The translations under genes and the position numbers were made by a program. DNA of 64,000 bases, taken from assembly GCA_016617855.1 (NCBI GenBank), contig JAECUM010001122.1:124001-188000 (forward strand), in the 5' to 3' direction. This document shows, one piece after another, positions 42,443 through 53,454 of this stretch. This stretch comes from Megalonaias nervosa. Lineage: Eukaryota; Mollusca; Bivalvia; Unionida; Unionidae. The notes under the pieces were generated by a model. That model worked only from the letters and a program-made list of their open reading frames with translations, was not told the DNA's origin and made no database searches. How positions within the stretch are numbered: the stretch's first letter is position 1; each line of letters begins with the position of its first letter.

Positions 42443-45400
42443 ATGTCTGTAACGACGAAGCGAACACGCCATACGATAGTTACAGAGCTGATGAAGGAAT
42501 ATCAGGACCTTACAGGAAAAACAGTAAAGTATCCAAAGTAAAAGGTTGATTTGTATCGTCTTAGGAAAGATCTTTAAAAAAGTTAAAGATCTCGAGGAAT
42601 ATAAAAAGAATTTAAGGATGTTCTTGAGAAAATTAAATCATGGCCGTTTGAAAAATTCAATAAGTTTGATCTCGACAGAATAACACTGAGTTATTTAGGA
42701 AAGATCTGGTTGATGCTGATTTGATAAATAAAATCAGTGAAGCCAAGCGGAAATTTCTACGCGATGGTGCATCTTATGTTTGGTCAACTTTCAGATTCAT
42801 AAACAACGATAAAAATATTGTTGATGTTACAATGAATGATATTCGTGCTGCAAAGATTATTAATCATCTGGATGATACACGAAAATATAATTTTTGAATA
42901 AAGTTTATTATATCAACAGATGATGGTTCGTGGATTATTCGTGATAAACGTGATCCTGTACGAGTGTCTCGTCATAGTGGAAATATTGTAACGATAAACA
43001 AAAACTCAAAACCAGGAATACTGACTGGAATCGATAAACCTTATTACGAATGAGATTATCCTGTAACTGCGGTTGTTTATGCGATATATCTGTTGAATGA
43101 TAAACCTGATGTTGACAAACTTCTCCCGATGAAAATTTCCAGACTGAATTGTGTTGCTGAACAATTTACAGAACATTTTACAAAAGCAAACCGAGGAAAC
43201 GGTTTAACGGATCAAAGACGTACAAAAATAAATGATTGGGCAGAAACAGTAAAAGATACCGGAGCGGCTATCAACGATGTTGCTGCGTTAGGAAGAGGAC
43301 TAAAGTTTCCAACCCTAATAAAATCATTAACAGGTGAAATTTTATACGAATCCAAATATAAATCGTGAGGAGATCCAATAGTGATTATTGGTCATAATGC
43401 ACACGCGTGGACGAGTGACGTAATGATATTTCCGCGAGATCGTGCTGTTAAATTCTACAGCGGTAATATGTTTGATTTTATCGGAAAGAGTGATCCTGTT
43501 TCTGTTTGGTTGTTTCAAAGTTCGGAATGCGGAAACTACGATCAGTTTGTATGACCCAACGAAGATATGTACCGTACGGAATCTTTCACGAATCTTTACA
43601 CGAGGACATGAAAAATCTCGCGTTGAAATACTCAAATGACGATGATCATGAACATTTACTTAGTATTTGTTTTACAGTTCCGTCAGTTGCTGCACACGCT
43701 GCACAAAAGAAAAACTCGTGGACACCAACGCGATGGGAATTTCTCGAGGACATCCAGCGTAGATGTATCGAGTACGGACACGGTGGATTATGGAATACGA
43801 ACTACGATCACAAAGATGTTGTGTCAGCTGATATAGCAGCGGCTTATCCAGGAAGTTTTCTTGGATACGGAGAGTGTTCAAAATATTTCTATAGATTTGG
43901 TCATCCAATACATGAAATGACAAGAGTTGCGATAAATGGTCCCTTACCAGATATCGACTTAACCGGATTTGTCCAGATTGAATCATTTGAATTTGTACTG
44001 AATCTTCATCCGATCGTTTATGTTTGTTTTGGTAAACATTTTTCAGAGAAACGTTGGGTTCCAGTAGTTTTAATACGATACAATATTGATGCGGGAATTT
44101 TAGTATCACCGACATTTACTGATGTAATCATATCGTATAATTCTGAAAAACAAGTCTGGTTACCACCACAAAAGAAATACTCCGATGATGAAAATCCGAA
44201 TATAACCGATTATGAAAATAAACTCGCAAAAGATCTCGGCAGAAAAATAATAGGTAAATTTACTCAAAGAGGATTTATGATCACAAACGTCATTGTTGTA
44301 GATTAATCATGGATGATGCTGAATTGGATTTTATTATTGCTGATACAACATCGAAAAATATATTTGTAAACCGAGAAAATACATATTTGTCTGATGGAAC
44401 TAAATTAGGTACGATTGTAAGTTATATCGAAGGTGAATCACAGCAATTTACTCATTTAAGATCTTCGATGCTTGCTTATGTTTCGATAAATTTATTGTCA
44501 ATGATTAATCGATTTACTGATACCGCTGTGAGGGTTGTAAGAGATTCATTTTATATCAGTAAAAAAAATATTAATTTTCTGAATCAATTTGGTATCGGTA
44601 ATGATGCTGATTGGGGCGGTTGGCGGATAAAACGAGAACAAATCTTAGAGTATTCTGTATCAGCTGATTATAAACCAGAGGCGATGTTTTATAAAAATAA
44701 TGGTTTATCAGAATTATCGTTGGCTCCAACTGCATTTGATCCAGTTGCTAAACACAAGTTAGTTTATATTAATGGTTGTGGTAGATCAGGTAAAACAACA
44801 CGAGTTATCGAATTATTTCGCAAAGTTCAAACGATATGATAATTTTAACACCAACACACAGACTTGCCAGAGAAATGACAGAACGTGGAGTTAATTCGTG
44901 TACTTATATCACAGTTTTTTTTTTTCAGATGGAAAGGAGATGAGTGGGATCCGTCGAGGATGGGAGAAAAACATATTCCAAAGATTATTATTTGGGACGA
45001 AATTTGTTCTGTATCGTTGGAAGTTTTAAAAATGTTTTTCAAATGGTTGTCGACGAAAAATACGGCAATTATTATGTGTGGTGATCATGGTCAACCTCCA
45101 CCTTTTACTGGATTATCTCCACATGGTTGGTTGAAAAACTTCGTGAACTACTACGAGGAAGTAAACGACGATTACAGAGCAATCGATGAAGCGTTGAAAG
45201 AGTTTAAGAAGTTAATCCGTTACAGCCGGATAGAATTCAATATAAGTTAATGTGGGACCGCTCCGGTGGCCTAGTGGTCAGAGCGTCCGTTGTGGGTTCG
45301 ATCCCCGGCCAAGTCATACCAAAGACTTACAAAAATGGTACTAACAGCTGCCTCGCTTGGCGCTCAGCATTAAGAGGTTAGTGTTAGGACTGGTCGGCCT

Positions 45401-46118
45401 GGTGTCAGGATAATGTGACTGGGCGGGACATCATGCCACATGTCTGCGGCATGATGCCCCAGTGCTAGACATCACTATAAACTGCCACACTGTAGACATC
45501 GTAGCGATATGACTGAAAAATTGTTAAAGCTGCGTTAAAAATCCAAATCACAGCATACGTAAGATAATTTCTTAATGATACTGTTTTTGTTCCTGTGAGT
45601 GCAGTTGAAAACGCATTAAAAATAGATAAGTCGCTGTGGAAGTTAGGATACGCAATAACGATACATTCTTCTCAAGGATTAACAATCTCTGATAGGCCTA
45701 CTAAAATTTGGATCGTCGATGATAGGATCGAGTGGTCGAATTTGGTTTATTTGTCAGTTTCTAGAGCAAGAAAAATAAATCAGCTAAAACGAGTTGGTAT
45801 GGATCATGAAATGAACCAGGAAATCGGTTATAAAAATTGTTATGAGATTGTTAGTAAAAAATTGCTTAGTTGCCAGCAGTGATAAAAAATATAATAGAGA
45901 ATTTGATGTTGATGTTGAATTTGTTATGACGCTGAAACAACAACAGAATAATCATTGCGTGGCTTGTAACACTGCAATGTCATGGGACTATTCGAAAATT
46001 ATCCCAGACAATTTACCATAGATCGGATTGATAGTAGTCTAGGACATACTAAACAAAAATATCATGTTGACTTGTCTTGAAAGTAATAGGAGTAAGGGAG
46101 CCAGCAAACCTATAATGT
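42443..46118 (+). pseudogene. Decayed PolB DNA polymerase - SF1 helicase - HNH nuclease gene
   Basis: One colinear + strand coding unit broken by stops and frameshifts. It starts MSVTTKRTRHTIVTELM at 42443 and stops after 33 codons; decayed coding follows to 43370 (stops near 43051 and 43366), then a shift between about 43545 and 43590. The polymerase palm is at 43506-44306: motif A-like DIAAAYPG begins at 43830. After a shift at about 44305, the B-like block HLRSSMLAY and the C-like block RDSFYI (44543) follow. The usual first Asp of motif C is Arg here. The same frame runs into a helicase Walker A (GCGRSGKT at 44774). After two more shifts (about 44835 and the T-run at about 44920) come Walker B (IIIWDE, 44981-44998) and GDHGQ (motif III). 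The helicase C terminus resumes at 45595-45882 beyond a SINE; HNH remnants run to 46118. Replication functions fit a self-replicating element. Confidence 0.75.
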
Positions 46119-46255
46119 GATTCGTTGACACTGTTATATTTCAGACCTTAGGATTTTTTCAGCCAATGTTATTATAATTTTGTTTATATAATCTATTTTA
46201 TTATTTTTACTTCTTTTAAAAAAATTTTTGTTAAAAGAGCAGCAGGGGTGTGTGT
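45200..46255 (+). repeat. Terminal inverted repeat, right arm
   Basis: Mate of 40590-41580. It is interrupted by a SINE at 45254-45552, and about 200 bp present in the left arm are absent at the insertion. The outer tip (gttaaaagagcagcaggggt, 46229-46248) is the reverse complement of the left tip. Confidence 0.85.
45254..45552 (+). mobile_element. tRNA-derived SINE, family 1, copy f, inserted in the PolB element
   Basis: The best preserved head in the window: A-box TGGCCTAGTGG and B-box GGTTCGATCCC both match the Pol III consensus. The tail is 'aatccaaatcacagcatacg'. It splits the right-arm helicase sequence, so it is younger than the element. Confidence 0.92.
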
Positions 46256-46687
46256 GTGATGTCTGTTCACCCACCCACCCCACTGCTATTCCAAAACCAA
46301 GAAAGAATTATTTGGCAATTAATTGAAAATAGTTTTCAATACTCTGGAGCCATTATATCGCATAACATCCCAAAAGAAATCCAAGAATCTCCTAGCACAT
46401 CAGCCTTTCACCATCGGGATATGAAATGGATGAAATTTAAATCTTAATTAATATCCCCATTGCATATTCACCTCCTCCAGCTACATTTTTGAATATATGT
46501 TGGAATGTTATCCAAGAGTTTAACTTTGGTAATAACTTCATCTGTAAGTGTGTTTACAATTTACATGTATAGTTAACTAGTCTGGGTCTGTAATTTTTGT
46601 GAACATAACTAATGTATGTAAGCATGTATGTGTGATATGGGTGGTGATTGATTACACTCTGTATATATTGGTACATGTATCTTTGGG

Positions 46688-46920
46688 GGCCCTGGGTGGG
46701 CAAGTGGTCTCAAACACTCACAGTTATGGATCACTGCCGTCTCAACTCTGTCTGCATGGTTCGAGTCTAGTGCTTGGCCACTGAGGGTACATGAGAAAGC
46801 TTGCCAATAGCTTCCCGTGGGCCAGTGGTACTTCCAGGGTTCTTCCTACACCAGTTATAATGGCTGCCATGTATAGCCTACTGAGTGCTGAAAAATTGCG
46901 TTAAAACCACAACAGCAACA
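46688..46920 (+). mobile_element. tRNA-derived SINE, family 2
   Basis: Head 'gggtgggcaagtggtct', B-box-like 'ggttcgagtct', body 'gagaaagcttgccaatagct' and tail 'gctgaaaaattgcgttaaaa', matching 14484-14735. 46256-46687 shows no feature. Confidence 0.8.
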
Positions 46921-47104
46921 ATATATATCTGTGATGGCTTCAAGGTAGATTTGTTCTTCTGTTTTGAAAACTGACTGAGTCACCTTCAATAAAGTCTTTA
47001 TTATTATTATTAGGTTGCTGGCAAACAGACCATGCAACCAAGGTACATTTTCCTTGGAATATCTTCCTGATTTTGTTAAATTAATTGGGGTAATAACTGT
47101 GATC

Positions 47105-47405
47105 TGAGACCATATGGAAAAATGGGAACCAGTCTAGTAATGGGTGAAGGTATAGAACTCCCGGTACTAATGATATGGCAGAATGGGAACCAGTCTAGGA
47201 ATGGGTGAAGACATAGGACTCCTGGTACTATCGATATACAAGAATGGGAAACAGTCTAGAAATGGGTTTAGATATAGGATTCATGGTACTGACATTATGG
47301 AGGAATGGGAACCTGTATAGCTGGGGGAAGATACAGGATTTGTGGTACTAATGATATTGAAGAATGGGAACCTGTCTAGAAATGGGTGAAGATATGGACT
47401 CGAGT
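47105..47405 (+). repeat. Minisatellite A, first array (about 60-bp unit)
   Basis: About five units of the form gaatgggaaccagtctag + aaatgggtgaagatatagga + ctcctggtactaatgatat. Introduced by 'taactgtgatctgagaccat', which is also found before the second array. Confidence 0.9.
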
Positions 47406-47839
47406 TAAAATAATTACTTCTGGTTTGGTATCCATGTATGTAGTCCCATTATTACCACTCTCAATGTGTTAGTGATATGATGTGTCTCAATGTGTTAGTG
47501 ATACAAGAGTTTGATTTAGGCATTCTAGGTATTGATTTAAAGGTAATTGTTTATTATTTATTTATCATTATGTTGTGATTGTCTGTGTGCATTTTGGCAA
47601 CAGTGCATAGTTAGTAATGATCCAATGATGCTGATACAGAAGTGAAATCTGTGACCCAATGCACATTTCAATGTTTACAGTTGAGTCTCTCGAAGAAATG
47701 CAAGAATTCATCTTTCAGGGTACTTTAACTCAGTGTGTGATTTATAACAAGTTGGACACAGCGGAAAAGTGCAGTACAGCAAAACAAATAAAGAAACTAC
47801 ATATGAAAAATAACTGTGATCCAAGTCCATATAGGATAC

Positions 47840-48097
47840 TAAGGATATGTGAGAATGGGAACCGGTCTAGAAATGGAAAAGATATAGTACTCTTGGCACT
47901 AATGATGTGGAAGAAAAAAAAAACCAGTTTAGAAATTGGTGAAGATATAGGACTCGCTGTACTAACTATATGGAAGAATGGGAACCAGTCTAGAAATGGG
48001 GCAAGATATAGGACTCTAAGTACTAAACATGTGAAAGAATGGATGGAAACTAGTCTAGAAATGGGGAAGATACGACTCTCAGTATTATGGATGAATG
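47840..48097 (+). repeat. Minisatellite A, second array
   Basis: About four to five further units of the same 60-bp repeat in the same orientation. The 168-codon ORF 47659-48165 is a read-through of this array, not a gene. Confidence 0.9.
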
Positions 48098-48640
48098 GGA
48101 ACCAGTCTAGTATGGAGGGGGATTCCCGCCATAATTCTATGTGTGTATTTTCTAATCTTCCTTGATTGAATTATTGTAAATGGCTGCTTGCAAGTGCTAC
48201 TTTCATAAATCTATCCATGAATATTGTATTCTCCATTGATGCAAATTGTATGTGGCAGTTTGCAAGTGCTACTTTCCTTCTATGTTATTTTTAATGGCTG
48301 CTTGCAAGTGCTACATTCATAATTCTAGTCATGAATTTTCTATTCATTGATGCAAGCAGTAAATGGCTGCTTGCAAGTGCTTAGATCTACTTTCTGCATC
48401 ATTGTATCTTGGAATTTGCCAACTACTGAATTGATTATGTAGTTTGTCGTATTGCAAATGCTATGTCAGTTATTACAAGTTTTAATATTCTATTTATAAA
48501 CTTGCTATATCACAAGTTACACAGATTGAACCTTCTAGAATTATGATTATAATGTAGCATCAAGTACGTTGCAAGTTAGCATCACAGAAGTAGCATAAAA
48601 TAATGCCTCATTATGACAACAGATGGCGCTGTGACACATC
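48098..48640 (+). repeat. Left TIR of the foldback-like element, with about 70-bp tandem units
   Basis: Three to four copies of 'aatggctgcttgcaagtgct' + 'acttt..' occur at 48178-48385, followed by a unique part (ccaactactgaat...) and ending at 'cattatgacaacagatggcg'. Confidence 0.8.
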
Positions 48641-49154
48641 TATTTCTTACAATACGAGTACTCCCCTGACCCTAGCAACAAGAGGTTATACCACTTTACA
48701 GCATGTTTGGGCGTCTTATTTCAAATAGTATTCGAATTATATTACCGCATTTCAGTCAGCTGATTTCTCAGAGTATTAACATTCGGAAGAGAGGTGACCT
48801 GCAAGAAGCACAAAACAAATTAAATGTATAAAATTGTATACAATTAGATGTATTTACACAATGTTATATTTCTGCTGACCCTTCCCACCGCATTTTTATT
48901 TGGACATTTTATGGTGTAACACTGTACTTTACCGCTACCGCATGGTGGCAGAATAGGGTAGCCGCTTACAAGCAAGGTTTAAGGACCTAATTTGTTTATA
49001 TATTCTCATTCACAATGTTATCAATTTAGAGCATGATTATTATTTTAGAGCACAGCAATGCAAATTCTGCTTTTTGTATCAGTAAAGACCTCATAAGGTT
49101 TGAACAAATTGCAGATAATTGCACCGCAAGGCCATACTTTCTCTTTTTTGTTTA

Positions 49155-49158
<4 letters not shown>

Positions 49159-49200
<42 letters not shown>
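49159..49200. repeat. (GA)n microsatellite
   Basis: Pure GA run of about 42 bp. Confidence 0.97.
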
Positions 49201-49205
<5 letters not shown>

Positions 49206-49284
49206 TACAGAGATGAGGATTCTGTTTATTCTCTCATCCCTATGAAATTAATTTTTACTGTTAATCTGCAGTTTACAGTGGCAG

Positions 49285-49291
<7 letters not shown>

Positions 49292-49335
<44 letters not shown>
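49292..49335. repeat. (TA)n microsatellite
   Basis: Pure TA run of about 44 bp. Apart from these, 48641-51119 shows only AT-rich noncoding sequence and a degenerate S fragment at 48880-48980. Confidence 0.97.
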
Positions 49336-49340
<5 letters not shown>

Positions 49341-51119
49341 AGAAGTAAGGTAAATATTCAAATTATACAGAATTCTTATATATGTATGGCATGGATGATC
49401 ATGTATTGTCACCAGTTGTCTGTGACAAGTATCTCATATCTCCAATTTCATTTTAAATCTCCAATTCCAATACAACAGCAAGAGTCATATGACTTGAAAA
49501 AAGGACATCACATACAAAGCATATACTGTAGCATAGCTATATGCTACAAAAATATGAACTTATTTCATTATATAAGAAAATAAATTCTAACAGTAGGAAA
49601 TATATTTTCTGTATCTTAACATTAAGAACATTTCCTTAAAATTATGAGATGCTTTATTTCCACAGATATCAAACTGGAAACTACGTTTTTTATTATCTAA
49701 AATCGTATTCATCCATATATGAAGTGATATTTATATTACAGAGAAGATGATTGATTGTAAGGTACTTCACTGACAAGACATCATACTCCTTTGGTAGCAA
49801 TTATAAAAAATATAATATACTGAATATAAATAATGTTACTACTGCTACCAGTAATCAGCTCAATTTTATTGCTGTCGCTACAATACAGTACCAAAATTGC
49901 TTGATACGTTTGGATATGAAATTAATATAGTAGTTAAAAAGATTAATACAAATTTTTACATGTATTTTCAACATGTGTGATTGTTTTCTGTTAGAAGAGT
50001 AACACACACCCCCACACATAATTTAAAAAAAAACTTAAAATGTTTAAGGCTACTCACAGCTCAGGCTGTTGTAGCATCCACCCCCACCCCCACATAAACA
50101 TCTTCATTTTGTCTGTGATTTTATCATTATTTTATCCTGTTTATAATATAAGGAGATATTGTCATGATGCAAAAAATATCAGCACAATACAACTATGCAA
50201 TAAAGCAAAATAAATAAATTAAAACTATATACAGTTCTGTGTTTAACTTTTCACAGGAAATAATAGAGAAAAATAAATATTTAATGTAAACCGGCATTCA
50301 TAAAACCAATATTATTAGATGAATTAGTCTAAAACAAAAATTATCATAAAGGTAGGCAATTATAAGAAACAAAATTCCTGGATTGTCCTGTTACATTGTT
50401 CTTATAGATTTTTTTCCCAATCCCTTGTTTTTCACTTTCACATGAATAAAACATGAATAAAGACAAACTTTTCACACAATTTGAGTTTGGATTGGACATA
50501 CACCCATAATTGCAACATCTGAGGAATTAAAACTGTAAATTCTGGATTGGCCAAGACACATTTCCTTTTGTATACCACATACATTTGTAAATTATGTCTC
50601 AGAAACGGTCAGGTTATATTCCCTAGTGACTGTTCAAAAATTAACCCCAACAAACATTCCATTTCTGGATTTTTATTCAGTATATAGAATGTACAAAAAT
50701 GCTCACTTTTTGGAGAATTTATTTTGTTGCAGGCAATAAAATAAGTTGTTTGCACTTGCTATGAGCAAAAAACCATGAAAAAGATTATATTTTATTTGCT
50801 AATTTGTTATTTCTGATGCTTTGACCTTCACATAACTATTATATTTATGAACCTGAAATGAAATTTTGAATTGCACCTGTTATCCCTATTATATGTTCCT
50901 CAGAACAATGGATAAAGTAAATTCCATAATTTAAATGACTTAATCACTCAATCAATCAATCAATCAAGAGAGAGATTCATAAGTTAGTTTCTTCACAGAA
51001 TAATAGAAACGACTAGCCAATTTCTGACTGCAGAAAGTAATAGCTACTTTATTAGCATGCAATATATTTAAATGCGAGTTATAGGCCCCCAAGTACTATA
51101 CCTCAGAGAAGACACAAGA

Positions 51120-51755
51120 CTGGGTTTCAGAAATTGAAGTCACACAAGTACCAGTTTGTTACTTTTCATTATGAGAAAATGAAGACCACCTGATGTACCT
51201 GCTGATGATGAGTGGTCAGTGAGCAATCAAACTGTTGTTCGAACATCTACAGACAGGAAATTCATAGTCTAGCCCATAAAACTCCTTAAGCTGGTCATTT
51301 TGGTGTCGATAAGACTTATCACAAGACCCTGAATCATTTTTATTGGTTGAAAATTAAAAGTGATGTTTATAAGTACCATAGATCTTGTCACACTTGTCAA
51401 ATGGTAGAAAATCCCAATCAGATGATATCTAAGGCACATCTGCAACCTATTCCTGCATTTAACCATTTGACAAGCCATTTAGCAGAAAAATGGTAGACTG
51501 TCGGTCCTTACCTAATATCAAGTCAATCAACCAATATTTGTTGACCATAATGTGCGAGTCCTCAAGATTTCTATAGGCTATTCCTTTGAAGAGTATTAAA
51601 GCAAAAACTTTTCTAAAAGTTTAGGCAATGTTTTTAACACTTGTTTGCCTCCCTAAATCTGTCCAGCAATTTTATGTTTGATTATTTCCAACAATTTATG
51701 CATGAATTAGACATCCAACACTTCAATTTTTCTGAAAGTCATGGGGCAAGCACAA
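51120..51755 (+). pseudogene. Ty3/gypsy integrase relic
   Basis: Dead pol fragment. In order: RPPDVPADDEWS (pre-integrase linker), the HHCC zinc module GHFGVDKTYHKTLNHFYW and CHTCQMVENPNQ (from 51290), the start of the catalytic core (QYLLTIM-like and AIPLKSIKAKTFLKVLG after a frameshift), and FQQFMHELDIQHFNFSESHG near the third catalytic block in another frame. At least four stops and two shifts. No LTRs were found nearby. Retroviral-type integrases normally insert retrotransposon cDNA; this one cannot be functional. Confidence 0.8.
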
Positions 51756-52160
51756 GACTGTCCGAAAACACTCTCACCTACCCAGGATACATGTATACAG
51801 TTATATAGAATCGAACCTTAAAAAAGACTGTGATCAGTAAAATCCTGCACTGTATAATTATCGAGTAAGATCAGGAGAGTTTTTTCCCCATGCTGGTGAT
51901 TATCACCAAACGAAAGACCCCATGACTACCCCAAAACAGCAAAAAGGATGTCCCAAAACACCCTCAACTACCCAGGATACATGTAGGCAATTAAATAAAA
52001 TCAAACCAAATAAAAAGACAGTGATCAGTAAAATTCTACCCTGTATAATTATTGAATAAGATCAGTAAAGTTTTTTCTCGTTGAAGAAAAGACCCTAAGA
52101 CTGTCCCACAACACACTCATCTACCCAGGATACAATGTATACAATTACAATAACTTAATG
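51755..52160. repeat. Degenerate tandem repeat, about 170-bp unit x 3
   Basis: 'acccaggatacatgta' with 'gactgtcc(g/c)a(a/c)aacac' and 'gtgatcagtaaaat' recur at 51755, 51950 and 52100. It directly follows the integrase relic and may be part of that element's tail. Confidence 0.7.
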
Positions 52161-52180
52161 AAAAATATGCAGTTTTTGTG

Positions 52181-52183
<3 letters not shown>

Positions 52184-52236
<53 letters not shown>

Positions 52237-52252
52237 CTCTCTCTCTCTCTCA
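52184..52252. repeat. (CT)n microsatellite
   Basis: Nearly pure CT run of about 68 bp, with one TGT interruption. Confidence 0.97.
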
Positions 52253-53011
52253 TAGATAATCCACTAAAGTACTTTTATACTGGAAAGAGCAGCATACTTA
52301 ATAAGTTGGAATCATGTGTCACTACATTCATATTTCAAACATTCTTTAAAATTTTTTAAAAATCTTTAATGTGACAGAGAGCAGCTGAATAATTAAAACC
52401 CAAGGGTGCTATATTTATAATTGTAAAAATTCTTGAACGAAATTTATTATTTTAATTGGTTTGATAATAGTAAAAATTACAATAAATAAAAGTAAATTCT
52501 CCTTTAACATTATGTCATTTGTCTCTGATTGCAAACCAGTTTTAAAGCTGGATCTTTTTTTAAAATTTGCTTTATAAATATATTCAAAGGTTGAGGTTCT
52601 GTACATTAACAATGTAAATTAAGTATTGGAAAACAATCGTACACTAAATCTAATACTTCTAATCGCAAGTAAACATTTTTATCTTGATACGAACTTGATT
52701 TTCCACAATTTGATTATTTCCGCTTTTGCGACAAAATATGTTCCAAAATGAAGATTGTAATAAGAATAAGAAAACCTTAAGGAATGCTTAATATTTAATG
52801 TCCTTTTACCTATAAACTCTTTTTTTATGTGATATTGATGTTGCTTTGAAATATATTATTTTCGCCGGAGCTTAGTAGTCTGATAAATCAACCCCCCAAA
52901 TCTGTATTGATACTGATGGACGATATCAATATCATCGCGGGTGAAGGGCTGATTTATCGGCCTAGTGAAATAGCATCACAGAAATGATAGACGTCGGTGA
53001 GGTGCGTCAAA

Positions 53012-53074
53012 ATGGGTGACGTACAATACGATCCTTACAACCAGGGGCCCTCTGATGAAAGCTCGTTAAGAAGA
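53012..53074 (+). CDS. Candidate first coding exon, unrecognised
   Basis: ATG in strong context (tcaaaATGGG) opens MGDVQYDPYNQGPSDESSLR, followed in phase 0 by GTATGA, a plausible donor. The 150 bp before it are clearly richer in CpG than the surroundings and hold an inverted repeat (gataaatca / tgatttatc). The composition looks like the start of a real protein, but no second exon was found on the + strand in the window and no family is recognised. It sits inside the foldback-like element. Confidence 0.25.
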
Positions 53075-53454
53075 GTATGAGGGAATATATCATTGTCGTT
53101 TCTGAACCTTACTTTGCTAAAATAACTGATGTTTCCAAAGTAATGAGAGATATCACTAAGAAGTAGATTTCTTAAACGGTGAAAGTAAATACTTAAGTGC
53201 GTCAAAACTGGGGTTGAAGAAGAGGGACCACCCTGCTGTAGTGTAATGCATTTTTGTTTTTGTGAGGTGCTTTAAATCACTAAGATCTTCGAGAAAGCAT
53301 GTGGTTATAGAGAACGATAAAAACTTTGTTGCTAACGTACACTTTAAAAAAAGGGACTGAAAGAGTTACAATGTTTATCAACACAAAATGAATGCAGTAA
53401 AGTTCTGTGGGGAGCATTAATTATTTCTGATAAAGGAAAAACTTTAGAAATTTA

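Larger units (their letters stand above)
40590..46255. mobile_element. PolB/SF1-helicase/HNH virus-like or self-replicating element with ~1-kb inverted terminal repeats
   Basis: Arms at 40590-41580 and 45200-46255 are inverted copies of each other. Between them are one long + strand gene (polymerase, helicase, nuclease) and two - strand ORFs, facing away from a shared AT-rich intergenic segment at 42356-42442. Codon usage and base composition of this block are distinct from the flanks: open frames are far longer than in the surrounding intergenic DNA. The outer ends run into CCCAC/GTGTG simple repeats and no target duplication is evident. Protein-primed PolB elements with inverted termini (Polintons, polinton-like viruses, linear plasmids) are the closest known design, but no integrase, capsid, ATPase or protease is seen. 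It could be an incomplete copy or a different lineage. Confidence 0.8.

Noticed and set aside
43672..44115. 147-codon minus-strand ORF
   Set aside because: Shadow of the polymerase frame on the opposite strand.
45254..45330. Possible true tRNA gene at the SINE head
   Set aside because: It has A and B boxes but lacks a full cloverleaf and continues into a body shared with five other copies, so it is a SINE.
47659..48165. 168-codon ORF
   Set aside because: It is a read-through of the 60-bp minisatellite; the peptide repeats NGNQSRNG-type units and has no other support.
51120..51755. Integrase of a Maverick/Polinton
   Set aside because: The HHCC module with CHTCQ and the DDEW linker are of the Ty3/gypsy type.
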